Assembly (NCBI RefSeq): GCF_900176605.1
Contig: NZ_FXLP01000005.1
Location: 62,001-126,000, forward strand
DNA: 64,000 nt
Origin: Peptoniphilus vaginalis
Lineage (GTDB): Bacteria; Bacillota; Clostridia; Tissierellales; Peptoniphilaceae
Reading direction: 5' to 3'
Shown: positions 56,663-64,000 of the stretch, in pieces
Numbering within the stretch: position 1 is the stretch's first letter
How the letters are laid out: each line of letters starts with the position of its first letter
Translations under genes and position numbers: made by a program
Notes under the pieces: model-generated
Told to the model about the DNA's origin: nothing
Seen by the model: only the letters and a program-made list of their open reading frames with translations
Database searches by the model: none

Positions 56663-57519
56663 GAGATAAATTCAAACTAAATGATCTTTTAGAATACTTT
56701 AACTTTCCAAAATCAAGCTACATGTATTGGCAACAACGCTTAGACATACCAAACAAAGATGAGCAAGTAGAGAAGAAAATACTAGAGATTAGAAAAGATA
56801 ATCCAAACTATGGATACAGAAGAATAACAGCAATGTTAAAGAAAACAGGGCTTTTGATAAATAAAAAGAAAGTTCAAAGACTAGTACAAAAGCTAAAACT
56901 TCAAGTAACAAACTTCTCAAGAAAAACAAGAAAATACTCATCATACAAAGGAACAATAGGTAGAGTAGCAGACAATAAAATAAATAGAAACTTTAAAGTA
57001 GAAAAAGCCTACACATATATAACAACAGATACAACAGAATTTAAGTATCTAGAAAAAGATACAAAAGACAACTATCAAGTAAAAAAACTTTATCTAAATC
57101 CATATTTAGATATGTATAATGGTGAAATAATATCCTATGAGATATCAAAACAACCAACACTAGAACCAATACTAAAAGCCTTAGACAAAGCAATAGAAAT
57201 AACAAGCACTAACAAGAATAAGAGGATCTTTCATTCAGACCAAGGATGGGCTTATCAAATAAAACAATATACATCAAGACTTGAAAAAGAAGGGATAACC
57301 CAATCGATGTCAAGAAAGGGAAATTGCCTAGATAACTCCCCAATGGAAAACTTCTTCGGGATACTTAAACAAGAAATCTACTATGGCAAGAAATTCTATT
57401 CATATGAAGAATTAAAAGAAACAATAGAAGAGTATATAGAATATTACAATAAAGACAGAATAAAAGAAAAATTAGGATATTTAAGTCCAGTGGAATATAG
57501 AAAGTTAAACGCAGCATAA
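56581..57519 (+). CDS. IS3-family transposase OrfB, made as a frameshift fusion
   Basis: The -1 frame is open from 56581 and continues after the A9 slip as KDSILSNDRNRNRRISKVIR and on through SLRDKFKLNDLLEYFNFPKSSY to the integrase core. DDE residues lie in TTDTTEFKYL, FHSDQGWAYQ and the E of SPMENFFGILKQE. An internal ATG at 56725 could give OrfB alone. No stop interrupts it, so the element looks complete. Confidence 0.88.
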   Translation, partial: RNSKKKDSILSNDRNRNRRISKVIRSLRDKFKLNDLLEYFNFPKSSYMYWQQRLDIPNKDEQVEKKILEIRKDNPNYGYRRITAMLKKTGLLINKKKVQRLVQKLKLQVTNFSRKTRKYSSYKGTIGRVADNKINRNFKVEKAYTYITTDTTEFKYLEKDTKDNYQVKKLYLNPYLDMYNGEIISYEISKQPTLEPILKALDKAIEITSTNKNKRIFHSDQGWAYQIKQYTSRLEKEGITQSMSRKGNCLDNSPMENFFGILKQEIYYGKKFYSYEELKETIEEYIEYYNKDRIKEKLGYLSPVEYRKLNAA

Positions 57520-57609
57520 AAAATTTTCCACCCCTAGGGGTGGAAAGCAATAAAATAATACCAGAACTAGTAAACTACCAGTCCTGGTATTAGGTCCAAC
57601 TTTATGGGG

Positions 57610-57640
57610 TCACCACAGTTGTGGGGTGTTTTTTTTATGT
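57610..57640 (+). terminator. Terminator at the right end of the prophage
   Basis: CACCACA pairs with TGTGGGGTG around GTT (about 57611-57629) and is followed by eight T. It begins within the right IS terminal repeat. The remaining 57641-57776 is A/T-rich non-coding DNA. Confidence 0.65.
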
Positions 57641-57776
57641 GGTATAATAAATACAATTTGCTTAATACCAAAAAAAATCGAACAAAGTTCAGTGGAATAA
57701 TTTCAATAGATAGCAATATAATATATAGAAGAAAATAGTAGAAGTAAGGGGGGTGCAAAAGTTTAATTATCGTAGA

Positions 57777-57830
57777 ATTGTATCAAATGTGTCGTAGCAA
57801 TGAATCCATGTCCCTGTGGATATCATAACT
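57777..57830 (+). other. attR: phage arm plus comM half-site
   Basis: The arm ATTGTATCAAATGTGT (57777-57792) is the exact reverse complement of the attL arm at 5959-5974. It is followed by CGTAGCAATG, the core AAT (57803-57805) and comM sequence starting CCATGTCCCTG. Together the two arms with their spacers rebuild an attP palindrome of about 54 bp centred on AAT. Confidence 0.8.
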
Positions 57831-58291
57831 CAAAGACCCACGAGTGTACTTGTTCGCCTTATGAAATTCAAAGGTATCTTTCAAAAATTTCTCATCCACT
57901 CTTGGACAGGATTGACATCCATCTTGAAGTGCCAGAAGTTAATTACAAGGAAATATCTTCAGAGAGGTCTGGCGAATCCTCTGAAGCTATAAGGAATAGG
58001 GTCAAGTATATTAGAGAACTTCAAAAGGATAGGTTTAAAGATGAGTCCTTTAAGTATAATTCAGAAATTCCTGAGAATAAATTAAAGAGGTATTGCCCTC
58101 TCGATAAAAATTCTGAAAAGATACTAGAGCTTGCCTTTAAAAAATATGGAATGAGTGCCAGAACTTACAACAAAATTTTAAAAATTGCAAGGACCATTGC
58201 CGATATGGATGGCTGTGAAAATATAAAAGAAGATCACATTCTTGAAAGTATTCAGTACAGGACAATGGATAAAAAATTCTGGGGCAATTAG
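57803..58291 (+). pseudogene. comM: comM / YifB, 3' part split by the prophage
   Basis: Starts within the NPCPCGY motif and includes HPLLDRIDIHLEVPEVNY, the ARTYNKILKIARTIADMDG segment and the C-terminal arginine/sensor region of the Mg-chelatase family. It supplies about 161 residues that, joined to the 345 residues on the left, give a full ComM of about 506. An ATG at 57800 (MNPCPCGY) could allow a stray short product, but no ribosome binding site is seen. dprA begins 10 bp after its stop. Confidence 0.93.
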
Positions 58292-58301
58292 GAGTTGAAA
58301 G

Positions 58302-59381
58302 ATGAAGGAAAGAGACTTACTTATTTTTTTAAATGCTATAAATTTTTCTAGCGAAAATTCTCTAAAAGTTCTAGATTATTTAATGGATAAAAACCTTCCT
58401 CTTGAAGATTTTTATAAGGTAGATTTCTTAGAAGAACAAGTTCTTACTGAAAGAAGTGCCAATCGATTAGATGAAAGAGCTGGGGACTTTGATCTTATAA
58501 TAGAAAAAATTAGTGAAAAAATAAATTCAATTGGAGTTCACATAGTCACTATTCTCGATGAAGCTTATCCCGATGAACTTAGGTATATTGAAGACCCACC
58601 TTCTGTCTTATATGTTAGAGGTAACTTAAAAGTTTATAACCCTATTGCCTTTGTAGGAGCTAGGTCACATTCTTCTTATGGGAACATGGCTGTCAATAAG
58701 ATAATCGACGATCTAAGATTTTATGATTTTACAATTGTAAGTGGTATGGCATATGGGATTGATACCTTGTCTCACAGGAGGGCGCTTCTAAATAACTTAA
58801 ACACGATTGCTGTCTTGGGAACGGGAATAGATGTTATTTATCCCAAGTCAAATAAGTCTCTCTATGAAGAAATTTCTGAGAAGGGAGCTGTCATTAGTGA
58901 GTTTCCTCTTGGAACACAAGCCAACAAATTTACTTTTCCTTTGAGAAACAGAATAATTTCTGGACTTTCAAAAACTGTTGTTGTCGTCGAAGCAAAGGAC
59001 AAGTCAGGCAGTCTTATAACTGCAAGGCTAGCCGCAGAACAGGGCAGGGAAGTTTTTGCAGTTCCTGGAAATATAACTTCTATTTATTCAGTTGGAACTA
59101 ATAAGTTGATACGTGATGGAGCCATACCTCTAGTTGAGATAAAAGATATTCTAGACTTTTATCCAGGTATCCTAACTAAAAAGGAAAGGGAAGAAAAGAT
59201 AGACTTAGACCTTGAAGAGATGGCAGTCTATAATCTCATAGAGAAGGGGATAAATAACACAAATGATATTTGCAATAATTTAAATAATGAGGTATTTTAT
59301 ATAAATAAGCTGTTGACCAAGTTAGAACTTAAGGGAATTATTGAAAAAATTTCTATGAATGAATTTCAAATTTTAAAATAA
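58302..59381 (+). CDS. dprA: DNA processing protein A (DprA)
   Basis: A 359-residue recombination mediator that loads RecA on incoming single-stranded DNA in transformation. The Rossmann-fold core has VGARSHSSYGN, GMAYGIDTLSHRRAL, LGTGIDVIYPKSNKSLYEEI, SEFPLGTQ and FPLRNRIISGLS. The C-terminal winged-helix region is DLEEMAVYNLIEKGINNTNDIC. AGGAG lies upstream of the ATG. It is in one operon with comM and topA; the prophage may therefore also affect its transcription. Confidence 0.95.
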   Translation: MKERDLLIFLNAINFSSENSLKVLDYLMDKNLPLEDFYKVDFLEEQVLTERSANRLDERAGDFDLIIEKISEKINSIGVHIVTILDEAYPDELRYIEDPPSVLYVRGNLKVYNPIAFVGARSHSSYGNMAVNKIIDDLRFYDFTIVSGMAYGIDTLSHRRALLNNLNTIAVLGTGIDVIYPKSNKSLYEEISEKGAVISEFPLGTQANKFTFPLRNRIISGLSKTVVVVEAKDKSGSLITARLAAEQGREVFAVPGNITSIYSVGTNKLIRDGAIPLVEIKDILDFYPGILTKKEREEKIDLDLEEMAVYNLIEKGINNTNDICNNLNNEVFYINKLLTKLELKGIIEKISMNEFQILK

Positions 59382-59406
59382 ACAAGAGGAAGAAGGAGAT
59401 GATATT

Positions 59407-61485
59407 TTGGCAAAAAATCTTGTGATAGTGGAGTCGCCCACTAAGGCAAAGACAATAAAAAAGATGCTTGGCACAAATTACAATGTAATTGCATCTGTAG
59501 GCCACGTTAGAGACCTACCTAAGTCAAAGCTTGGCATCGATATAGAAAATGATTTTGAACCACAATACATGAATATATATGGCAAGGGAGCCCTTATAAA
59601 AGAAATTAAGGCTGAAGCGAAAAAGGCTGATAAGATATTTCTCGCAACCGACCCCGATAGGGAGGGTGAGGCAATCTCTTGGCACCTTTCTTATATTTTA
59701 GATATGAAGGAAGATGACAAGAATAGGGTTACCTTTAATGAAATAACTAAGGACACTGTAAAAAGAGAAATCAAAAATCCAAGAGCAATAGATATGAACT
59801 TGGTTGATGCTCAGCAAGCAAGACGTGAACTTGATAGACTTGCAGGCTATAAGATTTCTCCACTACTATGGAAAAAAGTTAAGTCTGGTCTTTCAGCAGG
59901 TCGTGTTCAATCAGCTGTCTTAAAATTAATTTGCGATAGGGAAGAAGAAATTAACAACTTTATCCCAGAAGAATATTGGACTATTGAAGCTGATTTAAGG
60001 GCTGGAAGACGAAAACTTCTTGCAGAATACTATGGTGTAAAGGAAAAAGATAAGGCTAAGAAGGTTGAACTTAAAACTGAAAAAGATGCCGACAAGGTAA
60101 TAAAAAATATTGATAGGGATAAATTTACAGTGGACTCTGTGAAGAAGGGAAAAAGAGTTAGAAAGTCTCCAAATCCTTTTACCACATCTACAATGCAACA
60201 AGAGAGTTCTAGGAGAATTAATTTTTCTACAAAGAAGACTATGATGGTTGCACAAAGTCTTTATGAAGGTGTAAAACTTCCTAAGGAAGGTTCAGTGGGA
60301 CTTATCACTTATATGAGAACTGACTCTGTGAGAATTTCCCAAGAAGCACAAAATGCCTGCCTCAGCTTCATAGAAAAGTCCTATGGCAAAAACTATCTTG
60401 GTAAGTCCAAAGCACCTGCCAAAAAAACTGAAAATGTACAAGATGCCCACGAATGTATTAGGCCAACAGATGTTACAAAGACTCCTTACTCTATTAAAGA
60501 TTCCCTTTCAAAGGATCAATTTAAATTATATTCTTTGATTTGGAACAGGTTTGTTGCATCACTTATGGCAAATGCAATTTTTGATACAATTTCAGCTGAC
60601 ATAATTTCTAAACATCAAATATTTAGGGTAAGCGGATCAACTTTGAACTTTGATGGATACCTAAGAGTTTATGACTACAATCCTGAAAAGGCAAAGGAAC
60701 TCCCTCCTCTTGAAGAAGGACAAGTTTTAAAATTAAAAGATATAACAAAGGAACAACACTTTACAAGTCCACCCCCAAGATACAATGAAGCTTCACTTAT
60801 CAAAGAGTTAGAAGCCTTAGGAGTTGGAAGACCTTCTACCTATGCACCAACAATTTCAACATTGCAAAGTAGGTACTATGTAGTTCTCGAAGAAAAGAAA
60901 TTTGTTCCAACAGAGCTTGGTAACACAGTAAACGAAATTTTAGTAGAAAATTTTGACAACCTTGTCGATAAGAAATTCACTGCGCAGATGGAATTCGAAC
61001 TTGATGAAATTGCTGCAGGTAAAAAACCTTGGAAGGAACTTGTGAGGTCCTTCTATGGAGATTTAAAGGAAGATCTCGACAAGGCCTATGAAAATATAGA
61101 AAAAGTTGAAATTGAAGACCCAGTAACTGATGTGATTTGCGACAAGTGTGGCAGGAATATGGTTATTAAAATGGGTCGATATGGAAAGTTTTTAGCTTGC
61201 CCAGGCTTTCCTGAATGCAAGAACACTAAACCTCTTGTTGAAAAAATTGGAGTCAAGTGCCCAGACTGCGGCGATGGAGAAATTGTTGTTAAGAGGTCTA
61301 AGAAGGGAAGAATTTTTTATGGCTGTGACCATTATCCAAAGTGTGAATTTGTATCTTGGAACAAGCCAATTAATGAAAAATGTCCAAAATGCGGCAGCAT
61401 CTTAACAGAAATGAATTCTAGAAATAAAAAGACAATAAAATGTAGTAACTCTACTTGCGACTACAGGAGAGAGGAAAATGAATAA
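59407..61485 (+). CDS. topA: DNA topoisomerase I
   Basis: A 692-residue type IA topoisomerase that relaxes negative supercoils. Toprim motif LVIVESPTKAKTIKKML, DPDREGEAISWHL, and catalytic Tyr302 in GLITYMRTDS. Three C-terminal zinc ribbons follow (about 577-690), each CxxC...C. It starts with TTG at 59407 with AAGGAGATG upstream. dprA-topA order is conserved in Firmicutes. topA overlaps the pilB start by 8 bp. Confidence 0.95.
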   Translation: MAKNLVIVESPTKAKTIKKMLGTNYNVIASVGHVRDLPKSKLGIDIENDFEPQYMNIYGKGALIKEIKAEAKKADKIFLATDPDREGEAISWHLSYILDMKEDDKNRVTFNEITKDTVKREIKNPRAIDMNLVDAQQARRELDRLAGYKISPLLWKKVKSGLSAGRVQSAVLKLICDREEEINNFIPEEYWTIEADLRAGRRKLLAEYYGVKEKDKAKKVELKTEKDADKVIKNIDRDKFTVDSVKKGKRVRKSPNPFTTSTMQQESSRRINFSTKKTMMVAQSLYEGVKLPKEGSVGLITYMRTDSVRISQEAQNACLSFIEKSYGKNYLGKSKAPAKKTENVQDAHECIRPTDVTKTPYSIKDSLSKDQFKLYSLIWNRFVASLMANAIFDTISADIISKHQIFRVSGSTLNFDGYLRVYDYNPEKAKELPPLEEGQVLKLKDITKEQHFTSPPPRYNEASLIKELEALGVGRPSTYAPTISTLQSRYYVVLEEKKFVPTELGNTVNEILVENFDNLVDKKFTAQMEFELDEIAAGKKPWKELVRSFYGDLKEDLDKAYENIEKVEIEDPVTDVICDKCGRNMVIKMGRYGKFLACPGFPECKNTKPLVEKIGVKCPDCGDGEIVVKRSKKGRIFYGCDHYPKCEFVSWNKPINEKCPKCGSILTEMNSRNKKTIKCSNSTCDYRREENE

Positions 61486-62923
61486 ATTTTCATTTGATAT
61501 TAAAAAGATTTTGACAGAAAACTTCTGCCGAAAGAATTTTATAGCTCCCAATAGAGAAGAAGGCGACCTTGTGGTCTTCTACTCTTTACATATTAATGAT
61601 GAGATTTTAAAGTACAATCTCAGCGAAAAACTTGGAAGGAAAATTTCTTTTGAAGAAGCTTCCTTAGAAAAGATTAATGGAATCTTAGATGAGATCTACA
61701 AAAGCGACAGAAAAGATTATCTCTTAGAAGACATAAATAATAAATATGAGGACTTAATTGTCTTAGAAGATGAGGACAAGGAAGATTCGCCGGCAGTTAG
61801 GGTCCTTGATTACATACTTAGAGAAAGTATTGAGAAAAATGCCAGCGATATTCACATTGAACCAAGATTTGATAACATAATAGTAAGAATTAGGATTGAC
61901 GGAGCCCTAAATAAGTTAATTGATTTGCCTAAAAAGATTTATCCCTATCTTGTTACCAGGATAAAAATCTTGTCTCAATTAGATATTTCTGAAAAGAGAC
62001 TTCCTCAAGATGGAAGATTTTCCTTTGACTTCAAGGGAGAGAAAATTGACATTAGGGTTGCAAGTACACCAACTGGTAACGGCGAAAAAATAGTTTTGAG
62101 AATTTTGGATATTCAAAGAATTTCTTACACTCCAGAGGGCATTGGTCTTGTGGGAGAAAATTATGACAAGGTAATGAAATTAATTTCTCAACCCTCAGGC
62201 TTAATTTTAATTTGCGGACCAACATCTACTGGTAAGACTTCATCCCTTTATACACTTCTAAGAAAGATTCAAGATGATGATATTAACATCATGACTATTG
62301 AGGACCCAATTGAATATAAAATCGATGGGATAAATCAAATTGAAGTAAACCCCAACACAGGTCTAAGTTTTGAAAAGGGACTTAAGGCAATTTTGAGGAT
62401 GGACCCAGACAAGATAATGATTGGTGAGATAAGAAATGAAGATACAGCCCATATTGCAATTTCATCTTCTATAACAGGTCACCTAGTCTTGTCTACTCTT
62501 CACACAGAATCTTCTCCAGCATCAATAGGAAGACTTCTTGATATGGGTATTGAAGCCTACCTAATTTCGGCAGGTCTTATTGGAGTCATATCTCAAAGGT
62601 TGATAAGAAGACTTTGTCCACATTGTAAAGAAAAAATTAAAAACACTAATCCACTCGTAAAAAGTGAATTTATTTATAGGGCAAAAGGATGTAATAAGTG
62701 TAATCAAGGTTACTTAGGCAGGATGGCGGTCTTTGAAATTATGATTGTTGATTCTGAAATTAGAGAAATGATAAGCAAGAGAGAGTCTGTTAAAAATATA
62801 AAAGCCTTGGCAATAGAAAAGGGAATGAAGACCCTATCAAGTGAAATTTTAAATTTAATAGAAGCTGGCGAGACAACTTTTGACGAGTTTTACAAAAACA
62901 TAAATACTGTTGGTGAGTTATGA
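61478..62923 (+). CDS. Type IV pilus / competence assembly ATPase (PilB/GspE/ComGA)
   Basis: A 481-residue secretion ATPase. N-terminal GspE-type domain, then Walker A GPTSTGKT (247-254), Asp box, Walker B LRMDPDKIMIGEIRNEDT, His box (HLVLSTLHTESS), and a tetracysteine motif CPHCKEK...CNKCNQG. It powers assembly of a pilus for DNA uptake or adhesion. Start overlaps topA, and the stop overlaps pilC by 4 bp. Confidence 0.93.
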   Translation: MNKFSFDIKKILTENFCRKNFIAPNREEGDLVVFYSLHINDEILKYNLSEKLGRKISFEEASLEKINGILDEIYKSDRKDYLLEDINNKYEDLIVLEDEDKEDSPAVRVLDYILRESIEKNASDIHIEPRFDNIIVRIRIDGALNKLIDLPKKIYPYLVTRIKILSQLDISEKRLPQDGRFSFDFKGEKIDIRVASTPTGNGEKIVLRILDIQRISYTPEGIGLVGENYDKVMKLISQPSGLILICGPTSTGKTSSLYTLLRKIQDDDINIMTIEDPIEYKIDGINQIEVNPNTGLSFEKGLKAILRMDPDKIMIGEIRNEDTAHIAISSSITGHLVLSTLHTESSPASIGRLLDMGIEAYLISAGLIGVISQRLIRRLCPHCKEKIKNTNPLVKSEFIYRAKGCNKCNQGYLGRMAVFEIMIVDSEIREMISKRESVKNIKALAIEKGMKTLSSEILNLIEAGETTFDEFYKNINTVGEL

Positions 62924-64000
62924 TTTACAAGTACAAGGCCTTTAGGGGCAGTGAAAAAGTTAAGGGAAATATTGAGGCTGACAACTTAAAAGAAGCCAAA
63001 GAAAAATTAAAGAGAGAGGGACTTAGACCCATAAAGATTGAAGAAAATATCGAGTCATCAAATTCCTTTGGATACAAGAAGAAGTTTAGGAATGAAGATC
63101 TCTATATTTTATTTAGACAGCTTTCTCTTTTTATAAACTCTGGAATAAATATAGAAAAGGCCTTTGAGATACTACCTTCACAATTTCCAAAGGACAAGGG
63201 AAAAATTTTAAGTGATATAAGAGACAGCCTAAGGTCTGGTAGTGACCTATCCGATTCAATGAAGATGACGGGAGCCTTTCCAAGTCTTGTGATAAATATG
63301 GTATATGTAGGAGAGAACACTTCGAGCCTAGGCAAAATTTTTGATAAGCTATCTGACTATTACATCAAAAAGAGAAAGACCCAGTCTAAAATAATTGAGG
63401 CTATGGCATATCCCTGTATCCTCTTGGTGACTTCAATCTTTATAATTAATTTTCTAATTATAAATGTCATCCCAAGTTTTGGAGAAATATTTGCTGACAA
63501 CAATAATTTGCTCCCACTTCCAACAAGAATTTTAATGGGATTTTCAAATTTTGTTTATAAGTATTATTTATTTATAATTTTACTTTTAATATTTGTGGTA
63601 GCGATTGCACTTGTTCATAATAAAAAGAAGCCGAAGACTTTTTATTCCTTACTGCTCAAGTCATCCTACTACAAGATGACAAGGTCTATGAACTTATCCT
63701 TTAATATGGATCTCTTACTTGGATCTGGTTTAACAGTGGACAGGAGTCTTGAAATAATTTCTAGTATGGAGAAGAACTCGGTCTTAAAAGAAAAGTATCA
63801 AGAAATTTTATTTAAACTAAAGTCAGGCGAGCCTCTCTATAAAGGTGCCCAAGAAGCAGGAGTGTTTTCAAAGGTTTTAGTTTCTATGATTAGGGTTGGT
63901 GAAGAGTCCTCTAGCCTTAGAGAAATTTTTTCTATTATGTCTTCTTACTATGAAGAAGAATTAAACTCTCGCAACCAAAAAATTCTCGGTCTAATGGGAC
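62920..64000 (+). CDS. Type IV pilus / competence inner-membrane protein (PilC/GspF/ComGB), 3' end outside window
   Basis: ATG 62920, in the ATGA overlap with the ATPase gene, opens MIYKYKAFRGSEKVKGNIEA and continues to the window edge, about 360 codons. It has the first GspF domain (FRQLSLFINSGINIEKAF, GAFPSLVINMVYVGENTSSL), membrane segments near 165-185 and 215-240, and the start of the second GspF repeat (LSFNMDLLLGSGLTVDRSLE). It anchors the ATPase in the membrane. Together with comM and dprA this points to a competence gene cluster. Confidence 0.92.
   Translation, partial: MIYKYKAFRGSEKVKGNIEADNLKEAKEKLKREGLRPIKIEENIESSNSFGYKKKFRNEDLYILFRQLSLFINSGINIEKAFEILPSQFPKDKGKILSDIRDSLRSGSDLSDSMKMTGAFPSLVINMVYVGENTSSLGKIFDKLSDYYIKKRKTQSKIIEAMAYPCILLVTSIFIINFLIINVIPSFGEIFADNNNLLPLPTRILMGFSNFVYKYYLFIILLLIFVVAIALVHNKKKPKTFYSLLLKSSYYKMTRSMNLSFNMDLLLGSGLTVDRSLEIISSMEKNSVLKEKYQEILFKLKSGEPLYKGAQEAGVFSKVLVSMIRVGEESSSLREIFSIMSSYYEEELNSRNQKILGLMG

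Larger units (their letters stand above)
56047..57617 (+). mobile_element. IS3-family insertion sequence (copy 2)
   Basis: Imperfect terminal inverted repeats: left TGTGAACTGACCCCC with AAAGTTGGACTTAA, and right, reverse-complemented, TGTGGTGACCCC with AAAGTTGGACCTAA. It encodes OrfA and OrfB in the plus orientation. I see no clear target duplication. It stands between recombinase 2 and attR and does not interrupt a gene I can recognise. Confidence 0.82.
5947..57805. mobile_element. Integrated siphophage of about 51.9 kb inserted in comM
   Basis: The comM reading frame breaks at 5949 and resumes at 57806. The interval contains packaging, head, tail, lysis, replication and serine recombinase genes in normal siphophage order. 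Inner ends carry inverted arms (5959-5974 and 57777-57792). Joining the flanks at the shared AAT gives LLVALN followed by PCPCG in frame, the normal ComM sequence. Cargo (lanthipeptide cluster, helicase pair, Abi gene, toxin-antitoxin remnant) and one IS200-type and one IS3-type element lie inside it. Confidence 0.93.

Noticed and set aside
56047-57617. Same insertion sequence as copy 1
   Set aside because: Both are IS3-family, but terminal repeats and transposase sequences differ clearly, so they are distinct elements and not a composite transposon.

Overview
Organism and setting. The window is low-GC, A/T-rich Firmicutes DNA. Gene content (rpsD, a stand-alone carboxyltransferase/oxaloacetate decarboxylase alpha subunit, an M29 aminopeptidase, comM-dprA-topA followed by type IV pilus/competence genes pilB-pilC) and general protein character suggest an anaerobic Gram-positive coccus of the Peptoniphilaceae/Tissierellia type (Peptoniphilus, Anaerococcus, Finegoldia, Parvimonas or a relative). 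That taxonomic guess is inference only.

Layout. Chromosome occupies 1-5946 and 57806-64000. On the left lie rpsD (minus strand, cut by the window edge), oadA, an IS3-family element (1993-3460) inserted in the loop of the oadA terminator, an M29 aminopeptidase and the 5' two thirds of comM. On the right lie the 3' third of comM, dprA, topA, pilB and the start of pilC. Between the two comM halves sits one element of about 51.9 kb (about 5947-57805). Joining the outer sequences at a shared AAT restores an uninterrupted comM of 506 codons. The inner ends carry inverted 16-bp arms, as expected for the attP halves of a large serine recombinase, and two overlapping serine recombinase genes lie next to the right end.

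The element is a complete-looking, probably cos-packaging siphophage. Left cargo (6.0-18.7 kb) holds a dead IS200-type transposase, a class III lanthipeptide cluster (LanKC, a 40-residue precursor with two labionin motifs that is too short for an ordinary ORF list, an ABC ATPase/FtsX-type permease pair and a fused ABC exporter), and a minus-strand pair of an SF1 helicase and an unknown protein that may be a defence module. The early region (19.2-29.6 kb) holds a sigma-like regulator behind an RBS-masking hairpin, a family A DNA polymerase, DUF2815 and DUF2800 proteins, D5-type primase-helicase, VRR-NUC, SNF2 helicase and an ArpU-like regulator. The late region (29.7-51.6 kb) runs HNH, cos-like DNA, an Abi-type HEPN protein with its own leader RNA, TerS, a short SAM synthetase, a ParB-methyltransferase fusion, TerL, portal, ClpP-like protease, capsid, connectors, major tail protein, G/GT chaperones with a -1 frameshift, a Phd antitoxin with a broken RelE toxin, tape measure, tail tip, holin and amidase. 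The right end (52.3-57.6 kb) holds a zinc-finger regulator, a SHOCT-like protein, tandem serine recombinases and a second IS3-family element.

How it works together, and what stands out. The insertion splits comM, a competence helicase gene, directly beside dprA and pilus genes, so excision could restore competence. Non-coding structure is rich. A 43-nt ACCGGAAAAA leader motif occurs four times, in both orientations, at two distant loci. A promoter-like TACGGGAATATGT element occurs three times. A covarying two-hairpin element occurs at two tail-gene junctions. TerS and portal both lack ATG, TTG or GTG behind a good Shine-Dalgarno site. No CI-type repressor was recognised. Main limits: no database search was possible, so families are assigned from remembered motifs, and several hypothetical proteins remain unassigned.
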